Shown here piece by piece: positions 48,101 through 58,716 of a stretch of DNA of 64,000 bases (its first letter is position 1; every line of letters begins with the position of its first letter). The notes below the pieces were generated by a model. It searched no databases, had not been told where the DNA came from, and saw only the letters and a list, made by a program, of their open reading frames with translations. A program made the position numbers and the translations under genes. The stretch comes from Isoetes taiwanensis (Eukaryota; Streptophyta; Lycopodiopsida; Isoetales; Isoetaceae): positions 11,716,407 through 11,780,406 of the forward strand of contig JAJEKV010000035.1 of assembly GCA_021234155.1 (NCBI GenBank), written 5' to 3'.

Positions 48101-48260
48101 TGTAACGGGCCCATGGTAGACCGCTCGAGTATTCGAACCTTGAATGTGCCTGTGGGGCGTTCCCGAGACACCGGCATAAATGGGTAGAAGCGACTACTCA
48201 TAAAAACGTCTAGACGGTCTTGCCCAGTTGGTTAAGGGCATGTCGGTTAGGAATGTCATA
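48101..48260 (+). repeat. 5' LTR of TRIM
   Basis: 160 bp; pairs with 48415-48573. Confidence 0.93.
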
Positions 48261-48262
48261 GT

Positions 48263-48275
48263 TGGTATCAGAGCA
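48263..48275 (+). other. PBS of TRIM
   Basis: TGGTATCAGAGCA, two bases from the LTR. The following AGGTCTCGA also resembles the complement of the tRNA-Met T arm, so priming complementarity may be extended. Confidence 0.9.
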
Positions 48276-48414
48276 GGTCTCGAGTTCGAGTCTCCATGGG
48301 TACCTATATGCATGGGTAATTTGCAAAGACTTGGTAATCATTGTGACATGGTATGACATAGACATGATATAGCCTTAGATGCTCGTCCTCGAGCATAGTT
48401 CTAGTGGGAGAGAC

Positions 48415-48573
48415 TGTAACGGGCCCATGGTAGACTGCTCGAGTATTCGAACCTTGAATGTGCCTGTGGGGCGTTCCCGAGACACCGGCATAAATGGGTA
48501 GAAGCGACTACTCATAAAACGTCTAGACGGTCTTGCCCAGTTGGTTAAGGGCATGTCGGTTAGGAACGTTACA
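48415..48573 (+). repeat. 3' LTR of TRIM
   Basis: 159 bp ending GGAACGTTACA, followed by TSD CCTGT. Confidence 0.93.
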
Positions 48574-48578
48574 CCTGT

Positions 48579-49336
48579 GCTACGAACACCATATCCTGCA
48601 GGTCTGTGAGACTGATTGCCATAGATTCGACATGCAAAAGGAGTAGCGACAGTGATTAGATGGAGCAAAAGAATAAAATTAAATATAAGAATAGCTTTGG
48701 AATCTATAGATCGCACCTTGAATCCCAAATCCATAGTTACCTTCATTCTGGAGGTCCAGATCTATGCCAAAGATTGGTTCTAAGATTGGTTCTAAGGGCC
48801 GGAATGGTCTGCTTTGAAGTAAACAGAGTGAACTCGATTGAAATTTTTACAGAAAAATGGAAGAGGCCGTTTATTGAGGAGACTTACCATGTCGACAGAT
48901 CCAAGTCTAGCTTCCATGAATCAATGGATCTGCATCAACGAATCTGCTAGATGGGCCCTCTTCTTTTATAATCTAAGGCCGATAATATGCAACGCTTTAA
49001 ATCAGGTTAGAAGTTCATAGGTAGCCATTCTCCGACGTCGGATTTACAAAAAAAGCTCAAGAAACCTCAAGAAACCACAATCTTTAAGCCGATCTTGCAA
49101 AATAAAAGCTGATATTTGGCCGATCTTACCAAAATAACTCCAGAAAGATCCCGACAGTCCTAAACTGCCATATCTAACTCCAAGCGAGGATCTAAAACAG
49201 CAACGCCAATGTTTCGGCTGGAAATGCCATCGCTGCCGAGATGAAGCGCAGAGAGAGAGAGAGAGAGGAGCACGCTCCAAAAAACCCTTTATCTGCCACG
49301 TCAGAATGAAAAGTACCCAAATCTTTACGTTTCAAT
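48579..49336. other. No gene recognised; (GA)n microsatellite
   Basis: A GA repeat lies at about 49248-49267. Other short ORFs show no family. Confidence 0.5.
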
Positions 49337-49449
49337 AATTGCTTTTTAAGTGCAATTCTGCTGTGTCAGATGTGCCTCCGCGCTGACGCGCGTCGGCACA
49401 CCTTCCACAGGCACATCCGACACAGCAGAATTGCACCTAAAAAGCAATT
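49337..49449. repeat. 113-bp hairpin with 41-bp arms
   Basis: The arms 49337-49377 and 49409-49449 pair at about 39 of 41 positions (AATTGCTTTTTAAGTGCAAT... against its complement). The 31-base loop holds a smaller near-palindrome (CGCTGACGCGCGTCGGC). It could be a short MITE or a small-RNA precursor. Confidence 0.8.
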
Positions 49450-50635
49450 CTTGTATACAGAAATGATTCTCGAAGACCAAAAAGTGTTCTCAATAGAGGT
49501 GCCCTATTCGTCAAGGTCAGTGGATCACCATTCCGTCATTTTCTTGATTCATTCTTCTCAAGAATGGCAAATGGGTTCAACAAACCTGTAGAAGCCAGTT
49601 AGAAACTTACCTTGACGTCGTAGAATGTAATGGGGGAAGCCATTCTTGCTTCCCCCTGACCTGCAGAATCCGGGAGCGCCGTGTAGAATCTCTTTTTGTC
49701 AAGACCCACAGAGTAAATTACCTACCTTACTCATTTTCCTCGCTGGCAGACTTGCTGCGTCCGTGGAGGCTTTTCTTTCTCCTTCCTATTCCCAGATTCC
49801 ATTTCTGGTCTCGTTTCGTGTGCGCTAAAAGACCAGACAATAGTATTTAGACGAAAACGGCTACAACGCAACGCTACATTGTCCGATTTAGGAATTAATC
49901 TTTTTTTTTTTGTGCACACACATCAATAATTCATAACCTAAGGAAAAATAATACACGGAGTCCACATATCTACTATATTTTTTAGATGAAGAAGCAGCAG
50001 CGGCAGCTTCACGCGCCTAACCCTGCTTTGGCAATAATTGTAGTATGCACATCTCTTTGCAAAGGGCATGCTTGACCATTGTGTGCAGACATACTGAGAG
50101 AGGATCCAAGCATCAAATCCCAAAAAGGAAGGGATATTGAAAAAATTTTGACCTAGTCAGGAGTGCATTTTTGAGTGATTTGCACTGATCAAAAGTTGTC
50201 TGACTTTATGCCTAGCATCCTTCAGGGCCTTAAGTAGCTCTAGCATCAAAAATCACAAGTAGACTCACTTTGGTTTGCATTTGGCATCTATTCTTGCAAG
50301 GCAGACTTTTTTCTCTTTTGGGAAAGTGGTTAAAAATTATTAGTTGAGCTTTCTACTTGGGATTTTTCCACACAGAGTGGTTGCTTTAAGCAACCTGGAG
50401 GTTTTAAACCATTGAGGTTAAAGGATTTGCCAGGAATACCTTCAACACATAGACAACCCAAATTCGTGGTTATACTTGGACCGAATTTGCACAGGTAACT
50501 GGTCACATGTGTCTGCCTATGACTGGTAGGTAGAAGCAAGATAGGGTCTACAAAAAAATGGGGATACATTGCACATTTACCTTTTTTTATTAGGCAATAA
50601 TTAGTGAGTATACGAGCACTTCCTTGTAGCTGCAT
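49450..50635. other. No gene recognised
   Basis: Short ORFs only; a poly-T stretch at about 49901-49910. Confidence 0.45.
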
Positions 50636-50855
50636 TTCTCCGTAGCTTGCTTGCAAATGGTGCTCCACTTGAATTTCCTTGTCTATCTGAATATGCATAT
50701 ATTCTTGGTCTTATTCACCAGAAATGATGCACTTTTATCCCTCTTCTTTGGCCTTTGTTTTGCTGGAATTTAACAATTTGTTGAGATTATGCATGCATAA
50801 TCCTTGCCCTTTGCTCTGCTGCCTTTGTTTCTTGCATGTCAGTAGTTCCCTTATC
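50636..50855 (+). repeat. Diverged local duplication, copy 1
   Basis: It shares AAATGGTGCTCC, TTGAATTTCCTTGTCTATCT, TCTTCTTTGGCCTT and TTGTTGAGATTATGCATGCA, in order, with 51784-52068. Confidence 0.8.
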
Positions 50856-50929
50856 CTTTTTAAGCATGCATACAATTTTATCTTTTGTAAACATGAGACA
50901 GTTTTCAAGTATATGAACTGATGGATTTT

Positions 50930-51780
50930 TAGGTATTTTTCTTATGTAACATGACTGCCACATATTAAGTTGTAGAAAAGGTTTGGCGGAAGATTGAGTT
51001 GTTGATTTTTGCGAAAAAACTATTTTTGGTCCATTTAGGGACACTAGTGTTAAAGTATATGACCAGCAAGATGTTAAAAGTGGAGGAGCCCAATGCACTT
51101 CTATTTACAGATGCATTGAATGATCGCCTTATATACTTGGCGGTCTAGTAGACGAAAATAATATAATTCAATTTAATTCTCAATAACTACTAATTCTCTA
51201 GTGGCTAGAGATATGCTTTGGCCCAATATTAGCTTTGTAGTTGTGGACAAAGGAAAGCATTATTTTTTTTTTCAGGAACTTTTTAATTTTTTCCCTTGGT
51301 GCAAGTGCAATCTTTGTGTGAGCCTTTTTGATACGTCCTTTTCAAATGCTTTTTTATTTTTTATTTTATTGTTTGCATGGCCAAGAGCTTTTTTGTTTGC
51401 CCATGCTTTGTTTCTAGCGAGGACCCATTCTACTAATTTTAGGTTTCCCTCTACTACTCCCTTTCCAGCCTTTTAAGTTATTGCATTCCGTGAGTCTTTT
51501 GGTGTTTGTGGCAATCGATTTCCTTTCTTCAACGAATCTTTTTTTTCCAACTTGGACGTTTCTAAGGTATGCTTTTGTTTCTAGTGGGCTCGTTTTCTTG
51601 CAAATTGCTGATTTTTCTTGTGCCATACCTTTTGCATTTTTAGGTTCTTCTATGTTGCATTTGTATTCAGCAAATGTATTCCCTGTATTGTACTTCAAAT
51701 CGTTAATCCTCCTAGCTTCTTGATATACATATTTATAGCTGATATAGCAGGCCATTGTAGCAACCTGTTTTCTGGTTTTT
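50930..51780. other. No gene recognised
   Basis: T-rich sequence with open but low-complexity frames on both strands (for example 51201-51476 plus), probably chance ORFs in Phe/Leu-rich sequence. Confidence 0.4.
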
Positions 51781-51783
51781 TGC

Positions 51784-52068
51784 ATTTCTATGTAGCTTGC
51801 TTACAAATGGTGCTCCCCTTGAATTTCCTTGTCTATCTGAATATTCAATATGTACATGTTCTTGATCTTATTTACCAGCACTTCCGGAAAGTTCAGTTCA
51901 AGGTGCACCTTTTTTCCTCTTCTTTGGCCTTCGTTTTGCTGGGAGTTAACAATTTGTTGAGATTATGCATGCATAAACAGTTTATGCATGCATAATCTCA
52001 TTTATGCTCAAACTTGTCCTTTGCTTGTGCTTTGCTCCACTGCCTTTATTTCTTGCAAGTCAGTGATT
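51784..52068 (+). repeat. Diverged local duplication, copy 2
   Basis: Partner of 50636-50855, about 1.15 kb away. It is longer because it contains extra sequence, including the palindrome at 51959-51999. Confidence 0.8.
51959..51999. repeat. Perfect 20-bp palindrome
   Basis: GAGATTATGCATGCATAAAC is followed by one base (A) and then its exact complement. Copy 1 of the duplication has only the left arm, so the palindrome arose in copy 2. Confidence 0.9.
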
Positions 52069-52449
52069 CCCTTGTACTTTTTAGGCTGCTGTAACCTTCC
52101 TCTTGCAACCTTTTACCTGGACTGTTCATTTTTTAGTACCTTTCTTGCAGGTGTTGATCAAGTTTTCCTTTAGACCTTGTTCCATTCATTCTTTGCTTGT
52201 TCATATGCAATTGCTATCTCCAACTGGAAACATAGTGCATCTTTCCTTTGTCCTTTCATCTTGTTTTTGCTGGATTATTTGAGCTATTTCTCAAATTGTG
52301 TGAATGTACTTGCTGATCTTACTTTAGTGTATCCTTTTTGTGCCTTTGTCACTTCACTGCAGGCTGATAGTAGCAGTTACCTTGTGGAATACACACAATG
52401 CTCCTAGAATTCTGAAATGCAGTAGTAAGAGATGATTCATTATGGACCC

Positions 52450-52665
52450 ATGTGATATCGACCCATGTGCATTTATGATCATTAGAATTACATAGCCTAT
52501 GACTTAACGTTCATCTTTTTCTTAAAACTACAATTGTCAATTCAATTCAATTCGTTGAATATATTTGAAGAACAACATTTTTTTTGATGAAATTTCCAAC
52601 ATCTCAGTCTGATATAAGATACCACCAAATTGATACATTTTACAGTATGGGTTTATTTCAGAATA
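52450..52665 (+). repeat. Diverged duplication near the TLP gene, copy 1
   Basis: It shares CCATGTGCA, TATGACTTAACG-like, ATATATTTGAAG, GATACATTTTACAG and ATGGGTTTATTTC blocks with 53343-53510. Confidence 0.75.
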
Positions 52666-52669
52666 CAGT

Positions 52670-53340
52670 ATGAGATTATTTCTGCCTGCCTAGTGAAATC
52701 CACAATAGGTTGATATACATATGACATCTAGCTACAAGAGAGTAGAGAAGGTTTGGAAAGATGTTTTAGAAAATATTTGAGAGAGTTGTTTTGAAAAGTA
52801 TGTTCCTAAGAACTTGTGGTACCATCATTCTTAAGGTTCTATTTTTGCTCATATTTATATTTTAGCTTTGACATGGATAACAACTGACGTCGCTAAGATC
52901 TAACCTACCTAATGATTGGTAGAAAGAATGAGCAATTCAATGGCTGGGTCTGTCCTTTGGTGCAATAAGCTTGTTGCCCAGAGCTTTATAACCATTTTGG
53001 TCCCAAAGGTACTCACCATTATTTGGGCAGAAAAGATCTGAAGTTCTTAAAAATTGCAAGACTGTTGATTACATCACCCACAGAATGTTTGCTGCATTTG
53101 ATTATGAAGGACTTCATAGCTTGAGGAAGAACAATGTCGTGGCAAGACTTTTCAGCCCAGTGTAACCAAATAAATATACTCAGCAACATCCGAAATACAT
53201 CTACACTTTGAGGTAAAGAGATTGGTTTGGCTATGTGGTTAGGGGCAGGTTTGAATCTCCTATAAAGATCATGATTATTGATGTTTTAGTAATTCTGGAC
53301 ATTGCCAGAAATGTTAAGTTGAACTCAGTCGCTAGTTGTG
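52670..53340. other. No gene recognised
   Basis: A plus-strand stretch reads DYITHRMFAAFDYEGLHSL (about 53068-53125) but I cannot assign it. Confidence 0.35.
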
Positions 53341-53342
53341 AC

Positions 53343-53510
53343 ATAGATCCATGTGCAACTATGATCATTAAAATCACATAGCCAATGACTTGAAGCCATC
53401 CTTTTCTTAACACTACAAATTCAATTCAATTCCTTCAATATATTTGAAGCACAACATCTTTTTTACCACCAAACTGGTACATTTTACAGCATGGGTTTAT
53501 TTCTGGATAT
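53343..53510 (+). repeat. Diverged duplication near the TLP gene, copy 2
   Basis: Partner of 52450-52665. It lies in the 3' flank of the thaumatin-like gene and contains its AATAAA-like signals on the minus strand. Confidence 0.75.
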
Positions 53511-53550
53511 GCATAAATAAATAGCTAGAGCTTGAGTGTTTAGATTAGCT

Positions 53551-54220
53551 CTAGCAGAATTGGATGGTATAATCAGTGTTCTGGCAGGTAAAGACATGGT
53601 TACTGTCATCCTTAGACCAGCTATAAGTCTGGGAGCATTTGGAACGAATAAACTTGGCATAATCAGTATCACCACTGTCCCGATTAGGATTAACACAGGT
53701 ACAACCGCTGTAGCCTGGGCAAGTGCTTGGTTCAAGGCTGCAGCAAAGGGATTTGCAGCTGCTCTTGGAGGGGAAGATGCAAATGGGATAATCATAGGCA
53801 TCCACGTTGCTGAGGTTGTACCAGTCGAGGCCATCGCCAGAATTGTGAAGGTTGAATTCGGCCAGGCTGTTGGCACTGCTGCCACAATTGGTGGCCTTTA
53901 CGCGCCCAATCCACTGGCCAGAAGGCATCGTAACGGCCTTGGTCTCACCATTTCCGAGGCTGAAGGATGTTACGCTGCTAATGTCGATGTTCAGATTTCC
54001 ACCGCAGTAGTGCCTCACGTTGAACACTGTTGCAGATCCTCCTGCATAACACCCACAAGCCATGGCTTATTACTACTTATCTACATTAATTCAATGCCTT
54101 GATTGAATAAAATTGAGAATTGAACAAACTTGGTCTGTTCTGTGGTAGACTGTATTTACCTTGGGCGAAGAGCATAACGGCAAATATCGTAGCCAGTTTC
54201 AGCGTTTTCCATGCAGCCAT
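53551..54220 (-). CDS. Small secreted thaumatin-like protein (PR-5 family), two exons
   Basis: Exon 1 (54160-54220) encodes a signal peptide (MAAWKTLKLATIFAVMLFAQ). A 118-bp GT-AG intron (GTAAAT...TATGCAG, 54042-54159, phase 1) follows, and exon 2 (53551-54041) gives the rest; total 183 codons. The family is readable from SLAEFNLHNSGDGLDWYNLS, DAYDYPICIFPS, and the C-terminal pattern DYAKFIRSKCSQTYSW, then FTC and a terminal QFC. Twelve Cys occur in the mature part, between the 10 of small and the 16 of large thaumatin-like proteins. It lacks the N-terminal NxCxxTVW form of large members. These proteins are apoplastic, often induced by stress or pathogens. A TATA box lies at 54267-54276. The 12-Cys count and the intron in the signal region are the unusual points. 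Confidence 0.9.
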
Positions 54221-54266
54221 GATTGCTTGCTTGCTTCAGTTTATGCAGACTGCTTTCTGCTGGTTG

Positions 54267-54276
54267 CTTATATAGC
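54267..54276 (-). promoter_or_regulatory. TATA box of the thaumatin-like gene
   Basis: The minus strand reads CTATATAAGC, about 50 bases before the ATG, leaving a short leader. Confidence 0.75.
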
Positions 54277-54309
54277 AGCTTCTATGGAAAAGAGCCTCAC
54301 GTTCACGGC

Positions 54310-55313
54310 ACGGCTTCTGTTGCATGCACATCTTTAAGATCAAATTCTGTTTCCAATTGTGTTATATTGAATTAACGTGAGGTATATTAAATTATATTAA
54401 ATTACATTTAGTCAAAATTGGGTTGCCAGAGTTGTCTCTGACGTGCATTCATGCGGACAACAATAACACGGCATGGTTCAATTTCTAAGGACGTATAGAA
54501 TTGAAATTGTTGAGATAAGATCAAGTCACAATTGGTTTCCATGTTTGTCGTTCCCTTTTTGGTCATATCTATACTCTGTCTTTTATTTAGAATCTTGACG
54601 AGATATGCCTTTGCTTGTTTGGGTCATGTGAAGGCGGTGTGATTTAGAATTTTGAACTCTTACATCACCATTTGGCCTGAAGCTAGCAAGCAAGTGGAGT
54701 CGTTTGGTTTCTGGAAGCTCAATTATATCATAAAAGTCAGAGAAACGGCTAGTTTTTCAAGACCGCTTTCCTTTTCAACTTGGCATTTTGGACTTTCCTT
54801 AGGGTGCGCTACAACTGCTTTCGACCAATGACCAGACCATCTAGTGTTTCTACATCCGCATAGCTATCTTCAAAATATTGCCACATATCTAAATCGATCT
54901 AAGGTCCTCGACATATATATGGTTCAAACCCTAACCTTAATAGGCCACTCTTAGAATCAAGGTCCCAAAAAATGAACTACTATATTTAACTATTATCTAA
55001 TCATGTAAAAACCGTGGTTTCTTATGCATGAGTTTATTTGATAGAAGAAAACCACACTATGTAGTACTTTTTTGAAACAGATAATGATTGTGACATGGTT
55101 GTCGACATTGTTTATCAACGGTTATATTGGTTTGTTAGAATTATTTGTGGTTTATGAGAGTTGTATCATATACTATAGTGATCCTTTGAAACTACTAGTA
55201 GTTTGTTAAAATTATGTGAATTATGCATGTTTTGGGGGTTAGTTTTATTATCCCTTGAGTTTTGCTTGAGTTATGTCTGGGAAGATTGCTATTAAAGCAA
55301 TATATATACATAT
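54310..55313. other. Upstream region of the TLP gene, no gene
   Basis: AT-rich. An AATTATATTAAATTATATTA stretch lies near 54385. Confidence 0.45.
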
Positions 55314-56569
55314 ATACAAGAAATTTAATGCGTCCTACGGTGCATGTTCGAGTTTTAGCATGTTCCTATGCTGCAAGTTCTTATCGTGCCCTACATTCTA
55401 AAAGAATCTCTTGAGAATACTCTAAATTCATAGATTCTAGATTCTACCAAGGTTCTCTTGGAGGTTTCGTGAGCATTCCTTTAAATTTTAGCCCTCTAAA
55501 TTCCATTAGATTTCCCTAGATTCTCCAAGATTCTATGAAGATCCCCTTAGATCCCTTTAGATTTTATGAGGTTGCCCTAGGTTCCCTTACATTACATGAG
55601 ATTCAAAGAGATTCTATAAAGATTCCCTTAGATACTCTAAGATTTCATCAACATTTTCTTAGATTCTCTTAGATTTTATGAAGATTCCTTTAGATCCCCC
55701 AGATTTTAAGAGATTCCCTTAGGCTTGTAAATATTTTCCTAGATTCTCTTACATTTTATAAGATTTTCTTACATTTTATTAGATTCCTCTGGTTTAAGAC
55801 TTTCTGAAATATTCTAAGACTTTCAAAATATTTTAGAACTTTCTGGAAGTGTTTCCCTAGATTTCCTTAAATTCACATAGATTCCCCTACATTCTAGAAC
55901 ATTCTAAAACTTATTAGAACAATTTGGACTTTCTGGAAGAATTTTCCTAGATCCCCCCTAGATTCTCTTACATTTTATAAGATTTTCTTACATTCTATTA
56001 GATTCTTCTGGATTCCTTTACATTCTAGAACTTTTTAGAACATTGTAACTAAATATTTTCCTAGATTCTCTTACATTTTATAAGATTTTCTTACATTCTA
56101 TTAGATTCCTCTGGATTCCTTTACATTCTAGAACTTTTTAGAATATTCTAAGACTTTCTGAAGTATTCTAAGACTTTCAAAATATTTTAGAACTTTCTGG
56201 AAGTATTTCCCTAGATTTCCTTAAATTCACATAGATTCCCCTACATTCTAGAACATTCTAAAACTTATTAGAACAATTTGGACTTTCTGGAAGAATTTTC
56301 CTAGATCCTCCCTAGATTCTCTTACATTTTATAAGATTTTCTTACATTCTATTAGATTCTTCTGGATTCCTTTACATTCTAGAACTTTTTAAAACATTGT
56401 AAGACTTTCTGAAACATTCTAAGATTTTCAAAATATTCTAGAACTTTCTGGAAGTATTTCCTTTACATTCCCATAGATTCCCCTACATTCTAGAACATTC
56501 TAAAACTTAGTAGAATAATTTGGGACTTTCTGGAAGAATTTTTCTAGATCCCCCCTAGATTCTCTTATG

Positions 56570-56637
56570 TTCTAGAACTTGCTAGAAGATTCTAGAACTT
56601 TCTAGAGCCTTCCAGAACATTCTAGAACTTTCTTGAA
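56570..56637. repeat. Pentamer array TTCnnGAAnn (heat-shock-element syntax)
   Basis: Fourteen consecutive 5-bp units alternate TTCnn and GAAnn; only TGC and GAG depart, by one base each. HSF binding sites have this alternating nGAAn form. It may be a by-product of the repeat. Confidence 0.8.
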
Positions 56638-56716
56638 CTAGTTAGAATGTTATAGTCTATTTTATCTTAATGGGAACATTACCCTTAAGTATATTTGAAA
56701 CATAAATTTTTCATGG

Positions 56717-56800
56717 AATTAATGCTTGGTCTAGTGGTTAGAGTGGGGGGTTTGGGGGGTTGAGGACCAGGGTTCGAATCCCCCCAATAACATAAAAAAT
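56717..56800 (+). repeat. tRNA-like SINE unit
   Basis: A box TGGTCTAGTGG (56727-56737) and B box GGTTCGAATCC (56771-56781) are near perfect. A short A-rich tail follows. No acceptor stem is seen, so a SINE head is likelier than a tRNA gene. Confidence 0.7.
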
Positions 56801-58036
56801 TTTAAAAGCCTTTCCTTAAGGGACGAGCATTCAACATGAGCCTTAGGATCTTAGACTCGATCAACGATCAAGATCTCACCATATAAAAGCAATATGAGCT
56901 GTAGGATCTATTACATATAATTCCCAAAGCCACGTGGATCGTAAGATATGTGCCAAGCAACGTGAGCCGTAGGATCTCGGATCGACGGTCAGGATCAAGA
57001 GCAACCTGGGCCATAGGATCGATTATATATAGTTTACAAACAAACTCCCAAGCCCACGTGAGCCGTAGGATCTCGGATCAACGGTCGGATTCAATGGGAC
57101 AAACATAAGAACATATATATGTTAGATATATATTTGATCAAATCAAAGGCTATATAGAATTTATATAGAATCAAATCAACCTAGACCGTAGGATCGTTTA
57201 TATAGAATATATATAGGAACTCCCAGCCCATCTGGACCACAGGATACTTCCCAAAGCTACGAGAGCCGTCGGATCTCGGATCAACGGTCGGATAAGCGCG
57301 ACAAACATAAGAACATATATGTGATGATACAAGAAATTTAATGCGTCTTATGGTGCATGTTCAAATTTTATCATGATCCTATGCTGCAAGTTCTTGTCGT
57401 GCCCTACATTCTAAAAGAATCTCTTGAGAATACTCTAAATTCATAGATTTTCTAAGATTCTACCAAGGTTCTCTTGGAGATTTCGTGGAGATTCCTCTAA
57501 ATTTTATAAGATTCCCCTAGATTCCATTAGATTTTCGTAGATTCTCCAAGATTCTATGAAGATCCCCTTAGATCCCCTTAGATCCCCTTAGATCCCTTTA
57601 GATTTTATGAGATTGCCCTAGGTTCCCTTACATTATATGAGATTCAAAGAGATTCTATAAAGATTCCCCTAGATACTCTAAGATTTCATCAACATTATCT
57701 TAGATTCCCTTAGATTTTATGAAGATTCCCTTAGATCCCGTAGATTTTAAGAGATTCCCTTAGGCTTGTCAATATTTTCCTAGATTCTCTTACATTTTAT
57801 GAGATTTTCTTAGATTCCGTTAGATTCTCCTGGATTCCTTTACATTCTAGAACGTTTTAGAACATTCTAAGACTTTCTGGAACATTCTAAGACTTTCAAA
57901 ATATCCTAGAACTTTATGGTAGTATTTCCCTAGATTCTCTCACATTCCCATAGATTCTCCTACATTCTATAACTTATTAGAACAATTTGGAACTTTCTGG
58001 AAGAATTTTCTTAGATTCCTCCCAGATTCTCTTATG

Positions 58037-58124
58037 TTCTAAAATTTTCTAGAATATTTTGGAACTTTCTAGAAGATTCTAGAACTTTCTAGAGCCTTCC
58101 AGAACATTCTAGAAATCTTTTGAA
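58037..58124. repeat. Second TTCnnGAAnn pentamer array
   Basis: Homologue of 56570-56637 in unit 2. It has longer but less perfect alternation (AAA, TTT and CTT replace some units). Confidence 0.75.
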
Positions 58125-58203
58125 CTAGCTAGAATGTTATACTCTACTTTATCTTAATCAGAGTATTGCCCTTAAGTATATTTGAAACATAAATTATTCA
58201 TGG

Positions 58204-58270
58204 AATTAATGCTTGGTCTAGTGGTTAGAATGGAGGGCTGAGGGGTCAATGACTAGGGTTCAAATCTAAA
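58204..58270 (+). repeat. tRNA-like SINE unit, diverged copy
   Basis: A box TGGTCTAGTGG (58214-58224) is kept; the B box has decayed to GGTTCAAATC. It was duplicated together with unit 1. Confidence 0.65.
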
Positions 58271-58716
58271 AATTTTAAAAGCCGTTTCTTAAGGGATGAG
58301 CATTCAACATGGGCCGTAGGATCTTGGACCCGATCAAGGGTCGAGATTTCATTACGTGACAATAATTAAAGCAACATGAGCCATAGGATCTATTACATAT
58401 AATTCCCAAAGTCATGTGCACCGTAGGATATGTGCTACGTCACATGAGCCGTAAGATCCTGGATCGACGATCAGGATCAAGAACAATCTGGACCGTAGGA
58501 TCTATTACATATAATTCCCAAAGCCATGTGCACCGTAGGATGTGTCCCAAAGCAACGTGAGCTGTAGGATCTCGGATCGACAATCAAGATCAAATCAACC
58601 TGGACCGTCCCAAGCCATCTGGGCCGTACGATACGTCCCAAAGCCACGTGAGCCGGAGGATTTCGGATCAACGGGCGGATTGGGTGGGACAAATATAAGA
58701 ACATATATATGTTAGT

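Larger units (their letters stand above)
48101..48573 (+). mobile_element. Complete TRIM retrotransposon
   Basis: The LTRs are 48101-48260 and 48415-48573 (about 160 bp), starting TGTAACGGGCCC and ending in ACA or ATA. The TSD CCTGT is at 48096-48100 and 48574-48578. A PBS (48263-48275, TGGTATCAGAGCA) and a PPT (GTGGGAGAGA, about 48404-48413) lie in a 154-bp interior with no coding sequence. All structural signals of a TRIM are present, and the LTRs differ at only about four substitutions and one single-base indel, so it is young. Confidence 0.93.
55314..57326 (+). repeat. Tandem duplication, unit 1 (2.0 kb)
   Basis: It starts ATACAAGAAATTTAATGCGTC, as does unit 2. It contains pentamer-derived TTCTAGAA-rich sequence (with an inner tandem repeat of about 250-360 bp: GAACATTCTAAAACTTATTA recurs near 55886, 56244 and 56490), a tRNA-like unit, and an array of AGCCGTAGGATCTCGGATC-type motifs. 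Confidence 0.85.
57327..58716 (+). repeat. Tandem duplication, unit 2 (1.4 kb)
   Basis: Same order as unit 1, but without the inner expanded repeats. It ends near ATAAGAACATATATATGTTA, as unit 1 does. Confidence 0.85.

Noticed and set aside
48205-48300. A tRNA-like or SINE reading (TTGCCCAGTTGGTTAAGGGC and GAGTTCGAGTCTCC)
   Set aside because: The LTR pair, PBS, PPT and TSD explain the segment as a TRIM element; the tRNA resemblance comes from the PBS side and is partial.
53536-54102. A 188-codon plus-strand ORF over the thaumatin-like gene
   Set aside because: It is the shadow of the minus-strand gene, which has family motifs, a signal peptide, correct splice sites and a TATA box.
56727-56781. 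A functional tRNA gene
   Set aside because: A and B boxes are good, but no acceptor stem or anticodon arm could be formed; a SINE head fits better.
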